From Whitmania pigra (taxonomy: Eukaryota; Annelida; Clitellata; Hirudinida; Haemopidae): DNA of 64,000 bases. Positions 54,226 through 64,000 of this stretch are shown piece after piece. The stretch is from positions 577,501 to 641,500 of the forward strand of contig JAJTWR010000245.1 in the NCBI GenBank assembly GCA_021613335.1, in the 5' to 3' direction. A program made the translations under genes and the position numbers. The notes beneath the pieces are model-generated. The model saw nothing but the letters and a program-made list of their open reading frames with translations, made no database searches and had not been told where the DNA came from. Numbering within the stretch: position 1 is the first letter of the stretch; every line of letters starts with the position of its first letter.

Positions 54226-55272
54226 GCTAGACGATTTGCAGCAAACAGCACCAAAACAGATTGCAGAGGTGACGATGGCAATCAGAGCTTCAACAAATGC
54301 CAAAATAACTATGGTGGTTTCAAGTGCGACATAAGTGGTTATAAGCGTCTGCGCGATTATAAATTTAAATTAGACTAATGTAATTAATAATGAGTTAATG
54401 TATTAATGCACTTTTAACACAGCGCATATATTAATTGTACTACATGCTCTTTCACACTGGAAAACGCGGATGTTAAATATTTCAATGAAAATTTATATGA
54501 GTATAAAAATGTATAGTTAAGTTATTTGATATTAAATGCCAAACAATCTTACGTTATTATAATAACCATTATGCTCGTTATAATTTATTCCATCATATTT
54601 TCCAAATCTATCTCCAAAGACAGATTCCTCAACTGAAAAACCGATGATTACAGCACAGGCACAAGCTGTTAATATGGCCATAACCATGGTCCCAATGATC
54701 TGTTAATGAAATGTTATTACTTTTTGCATCATTTATGTGATTTTTAAGCGTTTTAAATTAATAATTACAATTAATTAATTAAAATTAAAATCGACTGATA
54801 TTACTTTCACAAAATTAAGTTTCGTAAAATGAACCTTTCAGATAAAAAGGAATTCTAACCAAACATCTGTTTTCTTCTTTCTTTGTTGACAAAACTTGTA
54901 ATAATCCGGCAACGAAGAACTGCAAAAGATACCATTAGAAATAACGATGATTAGTAACTAACAATATAAAAATATTATTAACTAAATATTTACCGTGTAA
55001 TGATACAACATATTTGAAATATGAATTAAATTACTCACCAACATACCTCCCCAAATTCCACAAGCTATGAGGTTAATGAAAGGGTTTGGGGATATCAAAA
55101 CACTGTTCATAATCAAACAGCTAATTCCGTTTATCATCTGAGTAATTCCAAGTCCCAAAGCTACCTTTCGGTTGTACTTAGTTCGCTGAACAGCTCCATT
55201 GATTCCAAGATTAATTTGTCCGATGAACTGAGGCTTACCAGAATAGGGCGAGTATATCAAATCCTCTTGCAT
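54226..55272 (-). CDS. CD20-like membrane protein lacking its own tail exons
   Basis: Minus-strand exons: A 55039-55272, B 54860-54919, C 54553-54699, D 54226-54348. It starts MQEDLIYSPYSGKPQF; TM1 is LGLGITQMINGISCLIMNSV, TM2 starts CGIWGGML, TM3 is TMVMAILTACACAVIIGFSV and TM4 is TTIVILAFVEALIAIVTS with ICFGAVCC. After the exon D donor the next acceptor is the one at 54000/54001. It has the sequence context of an exon E acceptor but leads into exon A of the next gene. Its own exons E and F and the intergenic spacer are deleted. The transcript may therefore run on into the neighbour. Confidence 0.75.
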
Positions 55273-55776
55273 TTGTAGGAAAATATTTTTTAATTGAAGT
55301 GGATTTAATTTAATTTTTAAATTGTTTCGATTCAACTCGTCAATTATAACCCGTCATTCGAAAATGTTTCACTGCTTTCGTTTCGTAGCATGTCTTTTGA
55401 ACATGCAAGTGCCGACGTGTTTTCAACTTAGGCTATTCTTTGCTAGATTATCAAGGTTCATTCATGTTATGATGATTTAGTTTCCTTTAGTTTGAGGCAG
55501 TCTTTTTCAAACGTTCTGTGACGCAGACAACTCTCTGATGGTTGCACTAACGAAACTGGCGAATAATTTATTTACCATTGGAATGCAATTACCACGCCAT
55601 ATATTACTACACCAGTAATTGTTTATTTTGAGTAAATTTGAAAATTATTCTTCATATGTTATTATTACAAAAGTTGTAATAGTAATAATAGTGATACTGC
55701 AGTGAAACTTATCTATCTGGGTAAATAATTTCAAATAAATGAATTACCTCTAGTATGACGAAAATTGTGTTTTTCT

Positions 55777-55864
55777 TAAACTTTATTTATATTACTTAAT
55801 AAAGTTTAACTTTAAAGTAAATTTAACTAATAAACTTTATTTATATTACTTAATAAAGTTTAAC
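55777..55864. repeat. Duplicated hairpin
   Basis: The palindromic unit 'aaactttatt' ... 'aataaagttt' (10-base stem, loop of about 10) occurs twice at 55778-55807 and 55832-55861. The rest of 55273-55914 has no gene. Confidence 0.8.
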
Positions 55865-55914
55865 TCAAATTTCTAAAAATCGAAAAATGGCCTTGAATTT
55901 ATAATTTCTGGAAT

Positions 55915-55985
55915 CGGTTATTGTTATTGTCAGCGCTCTGCAACGGTGCCGCTTGCTACAAATTGTCAAGCGTGGGCTACAATAT
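55915..55985 (+). pseudogene. Inverted CD20-like exon D relic
   Basis: On the + strand, opposite to the array, it reads VIVSALCNGAACYKLSSVGY, the end of a TM4 exon with its Cys signature and the usual position of the donor (GTGGGC after Ser-Ser). Confidence 0.65.
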
Positions 55986-56381
55986 TAATTTAAAGGCAAT
56001 CTGGCCAATAATTATCAAATACAATTCTCAAATAAATGCAAAACAAAAAACTAGATGTTCTATTTGTTTAAAGGCTTGCTCAACGTTTTATTCAAATTTA
56101 AACAAATGAAATTTAAATTCCAGTTTACGTTGTGGGAAATCATTTGGGCAAAATGTTTAAAGACATAAAATATTTGGTTAAAACGACCTCCCATTTTTGT
56201 GAAAACATTTAGCTACATATATTTACAGTTAAAAATATGATACCTACCTGCACGTTCAGAAGCCCAGGAATCCTGGACCAGGACGAGTATTAAGCATTAA
56301 AATATTCGAAGTAATAAATCTGACAAGTTGCTGTGAAACTCTTAAAGACAGAAGATATTTGAGTACAGATAAAAGGGCATT

Positions 56382-56564
56382 ATGGAGATCAACCTTTGCC
56401 TTACTCGCAATGCACCCCAGATTATCTGTCCTGGATGTAATGGAGCTCCAAAGACCATGCAAACCAAGTTCAACCGAAAGACAGTCATGGGTCTGGGAAT
56501 TACTCAGATAATAATAAGATTGATATGTTTCCATAGTTTTATTACTTTGATCGGTAAGCATTAG
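56382..56564 (+). pseudogene. Inverted CD20-like exon A relic
   Basis: On the + strand it reads ICPGCNGAPK, TKFNRKTVMGLGITQIIIR and LICFHSFITLIG, which is the N-terminus and TM1 of this family, most like the relic at 51.0-51.2 kb. The YGIWGGIL end is missing. It lies 3' of the exon D relic although A should precede D, so this piece is rearranged as well as inverted. Confidence 0.7.
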
Positions 56565-56881
56565 TTACATGTTTCACCATTTTGGGTTAATGAATTTGGA
56601 TTGGGAGTGACAGGTTTTTATTATTCAAAACAAAAGTTGTTTAAGATCATAGCATGGTTTTATTACGGTTTTAAATTATTAATTGCAAAGTGTGCATGTG
56701 AACGAGAGCTCTAGGCAGATAATGATTTCGGGGTTCAAATTTTCTTATTTATCCAAATTATGAATTATACAAATAAGTCATATCATCGTATAAAAATCAC
56801 GAAATGGTTATTAATAGAAAGGACTCGGAGTCGCAGAATATCTAACACTAGCCTCCGATGGAGATCTAAATAAACCAAAGT

Positions 56882-58099
56882 TTATGCATGAGAATTTTGA
56901 ATATCTAAATTCATTTTGTTCCAATTCTCATAAGTTGACGGAGGATTATTGGACAATCTAGAATTCACTGAAACTTGTGGATAAGGATAAAATGTCATTT
57001 GTGGAGAAGATTGTTCAGCCCGAGTGATAGTTTGACCAGTTGACAAAACCATTCCTGAAATATTAAGTCAACTTAAATAATTTCATAATTCATAATTCGG
57101 TGATAGGAAAAGTACATACCCGGATAATTTGATTGGAATGTGTCCGATTGATTTCCAACAACGTAAATTGGAATGGGTGTCATCTAAATGTAATTTATTT
57201 TGTTAAATAAGTTGTAAAAATAATTAATTGCACTTATAGATTCTGTTATTTTTTAAATTATTTTTTTTATTAATTATTAAGTAAGTGCATTTGCTGGTGA
57301 GGTTCCTACTCTTAACATAAAGCGAACTGAAACTTTCAAATTGTAATTGCTTTTGATTAATTTTTTATCTTGATTAATTTATTAAATCTTACTATGACTC
57401 ACGCTCGACAATTTGTTGCAAACAAAACCACAGCAGATGGCTGAAGTGATAATAGCAATCACAGCTTCAACAAGTGCCAAAATTATCATGATAACTCCAA
57501 GTGACAGTGGCCCAAGAGTCTGTATGAATATAAATTTAAATTAGACTAATTTAACTAATTATGTATTATTTATGTAAGAATCGTTTAGCATAATACAAAT
57601 ATCAATTGCACTTTTTGTCCCTTCACATTTGTAATTGATCACACTAGCAAATGTGGATGGTTTTTGAAATTTTTGCAATGGAAAATATATGTGGGCTTAT
57701 ATGAAAGAGCAGTGTGGTTATGTTAATTTTCATTAACCGCTAAAAATGTTATGCTTACAGCGTTAAATGGCAACAAATTTATTGGAATTTAACCACATTA
57801 TTTTTTTTGTATCTCTATAGGATTTGAATTAAACAGCAATGTGAACATAACAGACTTACCAGAATTCCTCCCCAAATTCCATAACTTATGACGTTAAAAT
57901 AAGGGATAAGGGATATCAAAATACTATTCAGGATCAAACAGCTAATTCCGATTATCATCTGCGTTATTCCCAGACCTTTGGCTGCCTCTCGCTTGTACTT
58001 GGTTTGCTTGAATGCCCCATTAAATCCAGGATCATTTGGTTCGATGGAATGAAACGTACCCAAATAAGACAAAGATTGATCTTCCAAATTTCCTTGCAT
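56882..58099 (-). CDS. CD20-like protein with exons B and C deleted (two-helix form)
   Basis: Minus-strand exons: A 57860-58099, D 57403-57519, E 57120-57183, F 56882-57054; 197 residues, in frame. Exon A gives TM1 (LGITQMIIGISCLILNSILI) and YGIWGGIL. The A-D interval is only 340 bases and contains no exon B or C. Intron sequence that normally precedes exon C runs straight into sequence normally 5' of exon B. Because A and D are both phase 0, direct splicing keeps the frame and yields TM1 plus half of TM2 followed by TM4 (GVIMIILALVEAVIAIITS). The tail is intact: MTPIPIYVVGNQSDTF, then NPPSTYENW, where one extra residue breaks the PPxY spacing. Confidence 0.75.
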
Positions 58100-59736
58100 T
58101 TGTGGAGAAATTTTATTTTGTCTTAAAGTGGTTCTTATATTCTGAAATTTATAGAGTCAATGTTAGTCTGTCATGGGAGATGTGACGATTTTTATACTTT
58201 GCAGGTGAAGGCGTATTTTGCAACCTAGGCTATCCTTTGCTAGAGCCTCAGGCCTTCATGAGTTGGCGTTCTTTGTTTTGCTGTGGAAGTTTTTTTCAAA
58301 AGGCTCTGTAGTGCAAAAAAACTCTCTGTCTCATGACGGAATTCTCCTTATGACTCACTTATAGTTGAAAAGTAACTACCATAAGACATATAATATTTCA
58401 TTGTTCATTTTCAGTGGGTAATTTATGAAAATATTAGAAATCTAACAAGAATCTGATTTGAAAATCTTTCCTCACGAACAAATAACAGTTTGAATAGAGT
58501 GAAACACACTTTGAAGTTTGTGAGAAAGCTTTTGATTTCATATGTTTCATATCGTAGGTCTCTTGCATAAGTAATGAAATAATCTTTTAGTTTAAAATTG
58601 ATACTATCGATCCGCAAATTTTATTCTTTCATCTATCGTCTGCATATCTCCCGCCTCTTATAAACAAGCGGTAGTTCACAACTTACGTTATTTTTAATTA
58701 CATCTTTAAGCTTTCATGGCATTTTTTTGGTAACCTTTTTTCCGAACATTTTCGTAATTTAAAATGATAAACATTGATATAATATTATTATATATTTGGA
58801 CCAGATAACACTAGCATCAACAGAAGCAGACAAGACGGCTGAAAGGAGGAAAAAATCAAAAGGAAAGCATATTTACCTTTATTTTAAACATTTTAAGCTT
58901 TGAAATCAATAACAATTAATTTTAATTTAATAAAACCTTCTATGTTAAGAACCTTCTTTATTGCAAGCGTATGGGACTTGGGGCATGCCCTTAAAAATTA
59001 TGGGTTAAAGATTAATGAGAGATCTAGCCGCTTGCAATTGCCGCGTTTAATAAAAAAATGTAAAACCGATTTTGATGCAATATTTTGATCGGTGTTAAGA
59101 AAGTTGTAATTTAATTAATATTTTTTATAATGAATAAATGCACCGTATGGACTTACAGCTTGAATCATTGAAAAAGGAAGTAAATCTTGTGACAAAGTAC
59201 TTGCTTCATGTCAATGCATTTGTTGATATGGGCATTAATTCTCGAACAAAAAGTTTTTTTTTATTTCCAAATATTTCTGAGTCATTCATAAGATTTTTAT
59301 GTTTTATATAATTTTTCTGCGAATTTCAGTATCAGTGCGACTCTATTTGTCTATTTGTCGATCAAGTGATTCATAATTAATATAATTTATAAATTATCAA
59401 GTGGCTTATACTTAATTTGAAGTAATTTGATTGCATTAGATTTTTACAGCGATATCTTTTTACCACTTTTAAATAATGATATCTGTATTTTAGGAATAAT
59501 ACAGTTTTTAGTGTTTATTTTTACTGTTTATTAATGTTATTTTCATTTTAAAGAGGCTCTAAATAACTACTGTCGTGGTTAAGCCTTTACTGACCTATTG
59601 ATGCCCTCAGATCAACTCGCAAAATGATTTCAAAAAGAATTAAAGATAATTGCACATTTGATAAAACAAAGTTTTATTTCCATCAAGTATTCACTAAAAT
59701 TGTAGATGTTATTTTTCCACCAGCTTTTTTGTCGCT
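58100..59736. other. Intergenic, no gene seen
   Basis: AT-rich. A few 60-odd-codon frames (58423-58617 minus, 58900-59088 plus) have no recognisable features. Confidence 0.45.
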
Positions 59737-61609
59737 CTAATATTTTCCACAGGTAGATTGAGGTTGTTGTGAATTTGATCCGGGATTCCAATCGACATCG
59801 TATGAAGGTGGATGAGTGATGGACAATCCAGAATTAGTTGGAACTTGTGGAAGAAGACTTGAAGTCTGTGCCTGTGGAGCAGATGGTTGACTTGGAAAAA
59901 AACTCTGACCAGATTGCAAAACCAGACCTTTAAATACAATTTTCAAGTATATTTGTTTAAATTGATAGATCTATGAATATGTACGTTTATGAAAATGATT
60001 TCACGTTTCAATCTGCAACAACTTACCAGGATGATAAGTTTGGAATATGACCGGTTGATTACCGACATCATAAACTGGAATATGTGCCATCTAAATTCCA
60101 TGTATTTTGAAATGATAATAAAACATTAATGTTCTAACAAATCGTGATTTAATTTCTTGGCTGTGCGGTTTCGCTGGATACATTTTACATTTTACATTTA
60201 TTTATCCAATATTTTACGTGCTCGATGTAATCCCAAAGAGATGTAAAGGCACGGGATAGATTGATTTATTATGAAATGCAATGTCACCAACTGAAATTTG
60301 TGGACCCTAGGCGCAGCAGCCTAGTTTATATAAAGTTGTTCATATTTGTAAAAATTATAATTCGATTTAACTATTTTTAACTTCAATTAACTTTAAATTA
60401 TTTTATCAACTCACTTCTGACGATTTGTAGCAAACAGCACAACAGCAGAGGGCTGACGTAGTTATCGCGATCACCTCTTCCACAAATGCCATTATAGCCA
60501 AGATGATTCCAATAGCAAAGCCTATGGTTCCAGGAGACTGTCATCAATAAAAAACTGTAGGTATTGTTATTAATTGACATTTGATGTTATAAATTTCACT
60601 AGTTCAGATTTCACTGGGTTTTCAGATAGGTACCAGGAAAATGTGATGGAAATAGATTGATGATAAGCAGTGATTTTAGTAATTTTTATTTAAAAATGAT
60701 TTGTCGAACTTTCTAAATACTTTTGAATAATAATAAAATAACTGTTTTTCATTTCATTTTTTTGCTGAGGATGGTCATATGAATGACTAAAGAATAGCTC
60801 TTTGACCTGATCAATAAATAAACAATTTAAAAACTTACCGACTTAGAGTAACTGAAGTAAAAGTTGCTATTGTAATAAAATCCTGAATAATAATAGTCGT
60901 GATTTCTCGATTCATCTCCACTTTTAGCTTCAAAAATTGAAAAACCAAAAATGATTGCACATGAACAAGCTGCAATTACGGTCATAATCATGGTTCCCAT
61001 TACCTGTTAAAAAAGTCATAATTTTTGGCATTAGTTAAACGATTTAAATGTTGCCTAATTTAAGAACGAATAATAAATAATAATAATAATAAAAATTATA
61101 AAATTCAAACATTATGAATATTATTTTCAAGGACATAAGCGTTAAAGATAAATAAAGTGAAATCTGACCAAACATTTGCTTTCGACTTTCTTTGCTGACA
61201 AGATTTGTAATAATCCGGCAACGAAAATCTGAAAATATAATTTTTATGTTAAATTATTAATGATCCTTCAGTGTGATTTAAGTCTGAAAGAGTGACAGTT
61301 GAACCAACAGCATTTGTGATTTAATGTATGGAATTATACGTTAATAAGAATTGGGAGACCCACTAGTATTCCTCCCCAAATTCCGTAAGCTATGTAGCTT
61401 GTAAAAAACATCTTAGCAAAGGCCATCAAAACAATGTTCAGTATTAAACAGATAACTCCAATTATCATCTGAGTAATTCCCATTCCCATGGCTGCTTTTC
61501 GATTGTACTGGGTTTGCTGAGACGATCCAATAAATCCATAATAAATTGGCTGGATGACCTGCTGCATGCCCGAATAAGGCGACGGTTGAACAACGTAATT
61601 CCCTTGCAT
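59737..61609 (-). CDS. CD20-like membrane protein, PPxY-tailed
   Basis: Minus-strand exons: A 61364-61609, B 61169-61228, C 60839-61003, D 60415-60537, E 60027-60090, F 59737-59927; 282 residues in frame. The start is MQGNYVVQPSPYSGM; TM1 is MGMGITQMIIGVICLILNIV, TM2 YGIWGGIL plus FVAGLLQILSAKK, TM3 TMIMTVIAACSCAIIFGFSI and TM4 IGIILAIMAFVEEVIAITTS with ALCCCAVC. Exon C encodes a loop of about 30 residues. Tail exon E is MAHIPVYDVGNQPVIF; F is Gln/Ser/Pro-rich with THPPSYDVDW, a PPxY motif, and ends CGKY. The A donor is GTGGGT instead of GTGAGT. It is one of the most complete copies. Confidence 0.85.
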
Positions 61610-62038
61610 TTGCTTGAAATTATCTTTTGATTTACCATGTTTTCAATTTTATTCCGTCAATCGTCGCTTAGGAAACTGTCGTAGCTTAGGAACGTCCAGG
61701 TACAACAGGTTATTTTTAGCTGCTAGTTAGTTCTAAGCTTCCATAAGGAATTGGTCTTATTTTGTGGAAATTTGTTATGAACTGTTGCCATGTGGCCATT
61801 CAAGCTGAGCAATACGACTGTTGCCGTGTTTCTTCAAAAATTTACTGCTGCCGTTTCGCAATTTTTTTTCATGATAAACAACACAATGAAATCAACAACA
61901 AACATTCATTTATGAAAGTTTTATTACCGTTTGAAAAAAAAAATCATTAAACCCCGTTTAAGTCAAGGATCACAAATAATGGTCGTTGACCTAAAAATGT
62001 AAGTGAAATTAGTAAATAAAATGAAATCCCTTTCTAAC

Positions 62039-62517
62039 CAAACACTTGTTTGGAGCTTTATTTCCTGAAAATACTTGCAGTATTTCGGCAACTATGAATT
62101 AATATGAACAAAAACTTAAATTAATTAAAATAAAATACTAATTAAACATCTAATGTTTGTCGTACAGTTATAACATTAGAAATGTGCATTAGACCAATAT
62201 CTCGGTTTAAAGTAACATAAATTTCATTATTTTTTAAATTATTTTTAAAATAGTCAAATCAAACCCACAAACAATCCTCCCCAAATGCCACAAGCGGTAA
62301 TGCTCCAAAAACTTACCCTAAGGCCGATTAGAACACCGTTCATAACCACACAAGTAATTCTGATTACCATCTGAATATTTCCAATGACGATGGCTGCTTT
62401 TCGGAGGTACTGGGTTGGTTGAGGTGCCCCGTTAAATCCAGGATAAGTAGGCTGGATGGTGAGTCGTGCCCTGATGTGGTAAAGGTTGAGGTGGTACCCT
62501 GTTCTGAATTTTTGCAT
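62039..62517 (-). pseudogene. Truncated CD20-like gene (exons A and B only)
   Basis: On the minus strand exon A 62269-62517 is open: QPTYPGFNGAPQPTQYLRK, then TM1 (VIGNIQMVIRITCVVMNGVL) and CGIWGGLF. Its first 20 codons are in a shifted frame relative to the family (HLNLYHIRARL where QPLPYSG is usual). Exon B 62039-62098 reads FIVAEILQVFSGNKAPNKCL, but its acceptor AG is lost (TTAATTCAT). No exons C, D, E or F are visible before the neighbouring gene starts at 61609. Confidence 0.65.
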
Positions 62518-64000
62518 TTTTGTCAAAATCGGATTTCATCGATATAAGTCAACAAATACCTTTGCGAAATTATTGTTTACCTGTTGCACCTGTACGTTCG
62601 ACGCTAAAGCTACTAAAATCTGTAGCAGGCCATTCACAGAAGCCTGATGTTTACATTTAGTTCATAAACATTTCGCACTTGAATGAGGTTTTTGTGTTAA
62701 AACTTAAAATAATACCATTTAAAAGAGATTTATGAGTAAGCACACATTAACATTATTATTTGTTTAAATCCAAAAACTTTTGCAGACTTTCAGGTAATGT
62801 GATTGATTTACGATTGATTTTAAGTGATTCAATAAATCTGCGAGAATTCAAATGAACTGAGGCCATTTTATTGAAGCAAAATATTGTGACTGAATAAGAC
62901 ACTGGACGAGGAATGGATATCTAGCTTTGTAATTTTGGGACATTTTCTTTTTAAATCCGGATTTAATTTTATAATATTTTAAATCACCTTTCCAGGTTTC
63001 CAAGACCATTGAAACGAATCACCAACTTAATTTTAAAATCTTTTTTTTCAGTTCGGTCATAAAAAAAATAAAAGTGGGGAATTTTTTTAAGCATTTCAAA
63101 ACATTTGTAGACCCATAAAATGTTACGTGCATATTTGATCATTTAAATTTAAACAACTAAATTGCTAGTAATAGATTATTTAAAATTATTAATTCGTTCA
63201 CTGTCTTATTTCAGCTGATATAAAAAAAAATTGATGTCGATTAAATTCAGATGTTCTATGTTTCAACTTTTTTCACATAATTAAAGCATTTAATACAATT
63301 GCCTACTTCTTGCTTCAACAAACGTAATAAAATATCGGAGGAACAATGGCCATTCCACTTGATGCAATGGAACTTGAGACAAAAAATTGTAAGCATAATA
63401 TATGTTAAGAAGTAAATGGTTTTTGTTTAGTTTGTTTATTGTCTCGAAAAATAACCAAACGGCAAAGAGCCTTGTCCAAGAAGTGGTGAGATAAACGCTT
63501 CGAAGTAAATACAAATGTTACTCTGCCACATAGATGAATATAAAAAATAATTAAATAAGGCTCGTTCTCCAATGACCTTCCACCAGGTTCATCTCCTGGA
63601 TTCACTCGGCAGACGACTATCGAGTATTATGCGTTAAGCAGTATGTCACGCACATTAGATGTGTGATTTTGATATATTAAGCAGTATGTTAGACAATGTA
63701 ATACATATTTAAGCAGTACATGTTATGTGTTAGTCTTTAGATCGTTTATAACAAAGCTTGTTTATGTCTCCAAAACTTTAAAAGTTAATTAAAACATAAT
63801 GTCATGTATGTTAAAATCATTTTTTACAATGTGTTATTCCATAAAAGGTTATGAAACAATAAAATATTATAGATTGAAAAATAATATTAAACAATAAAAC
63901 GAAATATTTCATAGATCTCGTAAATGCAGCATTAATCATAAACTATTTTGCACTTGTAATTGCTATTAGAAATAATACGTCAAAAGTTTGTAAAGTATAT
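62518..64000. other. Intergenic with a possible exon D relic
   Basis: AT-rich. On the minus strand about 63297-63380 reads SSGMAIVPPIFYYV in one frame and FVEARSRQL in the next, which could be a frameshifted TM4 exon; support is weak. No other coding signal is seen to the end of the window. Confidence 0.3.

Noticed and set aside
56256..56561. 101-codon minus-strand ORF
   Set aside because: It is the antisense shadow of the inverted exon A relic on the + strand.
61762..61950. Cys-rich 62-codon + strand ORF
   Set aside because: Lies in 5' flank of a minus-strand gene, ends in low-complexity Lys, no recognised pattern; likely chance.

Overview
This 64 kb window is AT-rich nuclear DNA from an invertebrate animal, most likely marine. 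The evidence is intron-rich genes with GT..AG introns, a mitochondrial aconitase in 21 exons, animal-type lipoxygenase domains, tRNA-derived SINEs whose 3' ends read 'gcgctatataaatgg', decayed non-LTR retrotransposon sequence and many trinucleotide microsatellites. The sequence alone does not settle the phylum. An allene oxide synthase-lipoxygenase fusion is best known from corals, but that does not prove a coral.

Region 1 (1-6.1 kb, + strand) holds the 3' part of a fusion gene. It has the end of a catalase-related (allene oxide synthase-like) heme domain, then a PLAT domain, then a lipoxygenase catalytic domain. All nine visible exons are open and splice in frame. Key active-site residues are nevertheless altered: the first iron-ligand His reads Gln, the C-terminal Ile is absent, the Ala/Gly stereocontrol position reads Val, and the Arg before the predicted heme Tyr reads Met. 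It looks like a maintained pseudoenzyme or a chemically altered enzyme.

Region 2 (6.9-7.8 kb, - strand) is a divergent, isolated member of the CD20-like (MS4A) four-helix membrane family. Region 3 (8-11.7 kb) holds a recent 305-bp tandem duplication and pieces of a decayed transposon-derived protein. Region 4 (12.6-19.0 kb, - strand) is a complete mitochondrial aconitase gene; its 21 exons sum exactly to 785 codons plus stop.

Region 5 (20.4-62.5 kb, - strand) is a tandem array of CD20-like genes, about a dozen fairly intact and several relics. The standard gene has six exons: A (N-terminus, TM1, start of TM2), B (rest of TM2), C (TM3 and loop), D (TM4), E and F (cytoplasmic tail). The array is actively remodelled. 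I see segmental duplications, a gene with TM3 and TM4 fused into one exon without a loop, a gene with exons B and C deleted but still in frame, a head-to-tail fusion of two neighbours, frameshifts, a lost splice acceptor, a SINE tail acting as a splice donor, a retrotransposon insertion with a paralogous empty site, and inverted exon relics. Several tails end in PPxY motifs that could recruit WW-domain (NEDD4-type) ubiquitin ligases. In mammals MS4A genes also form clusters, and some act as chemoreceptors.

The last 1.5 kb has no recognisable gene except a possible relic exon, so the array may continue beyond the window.
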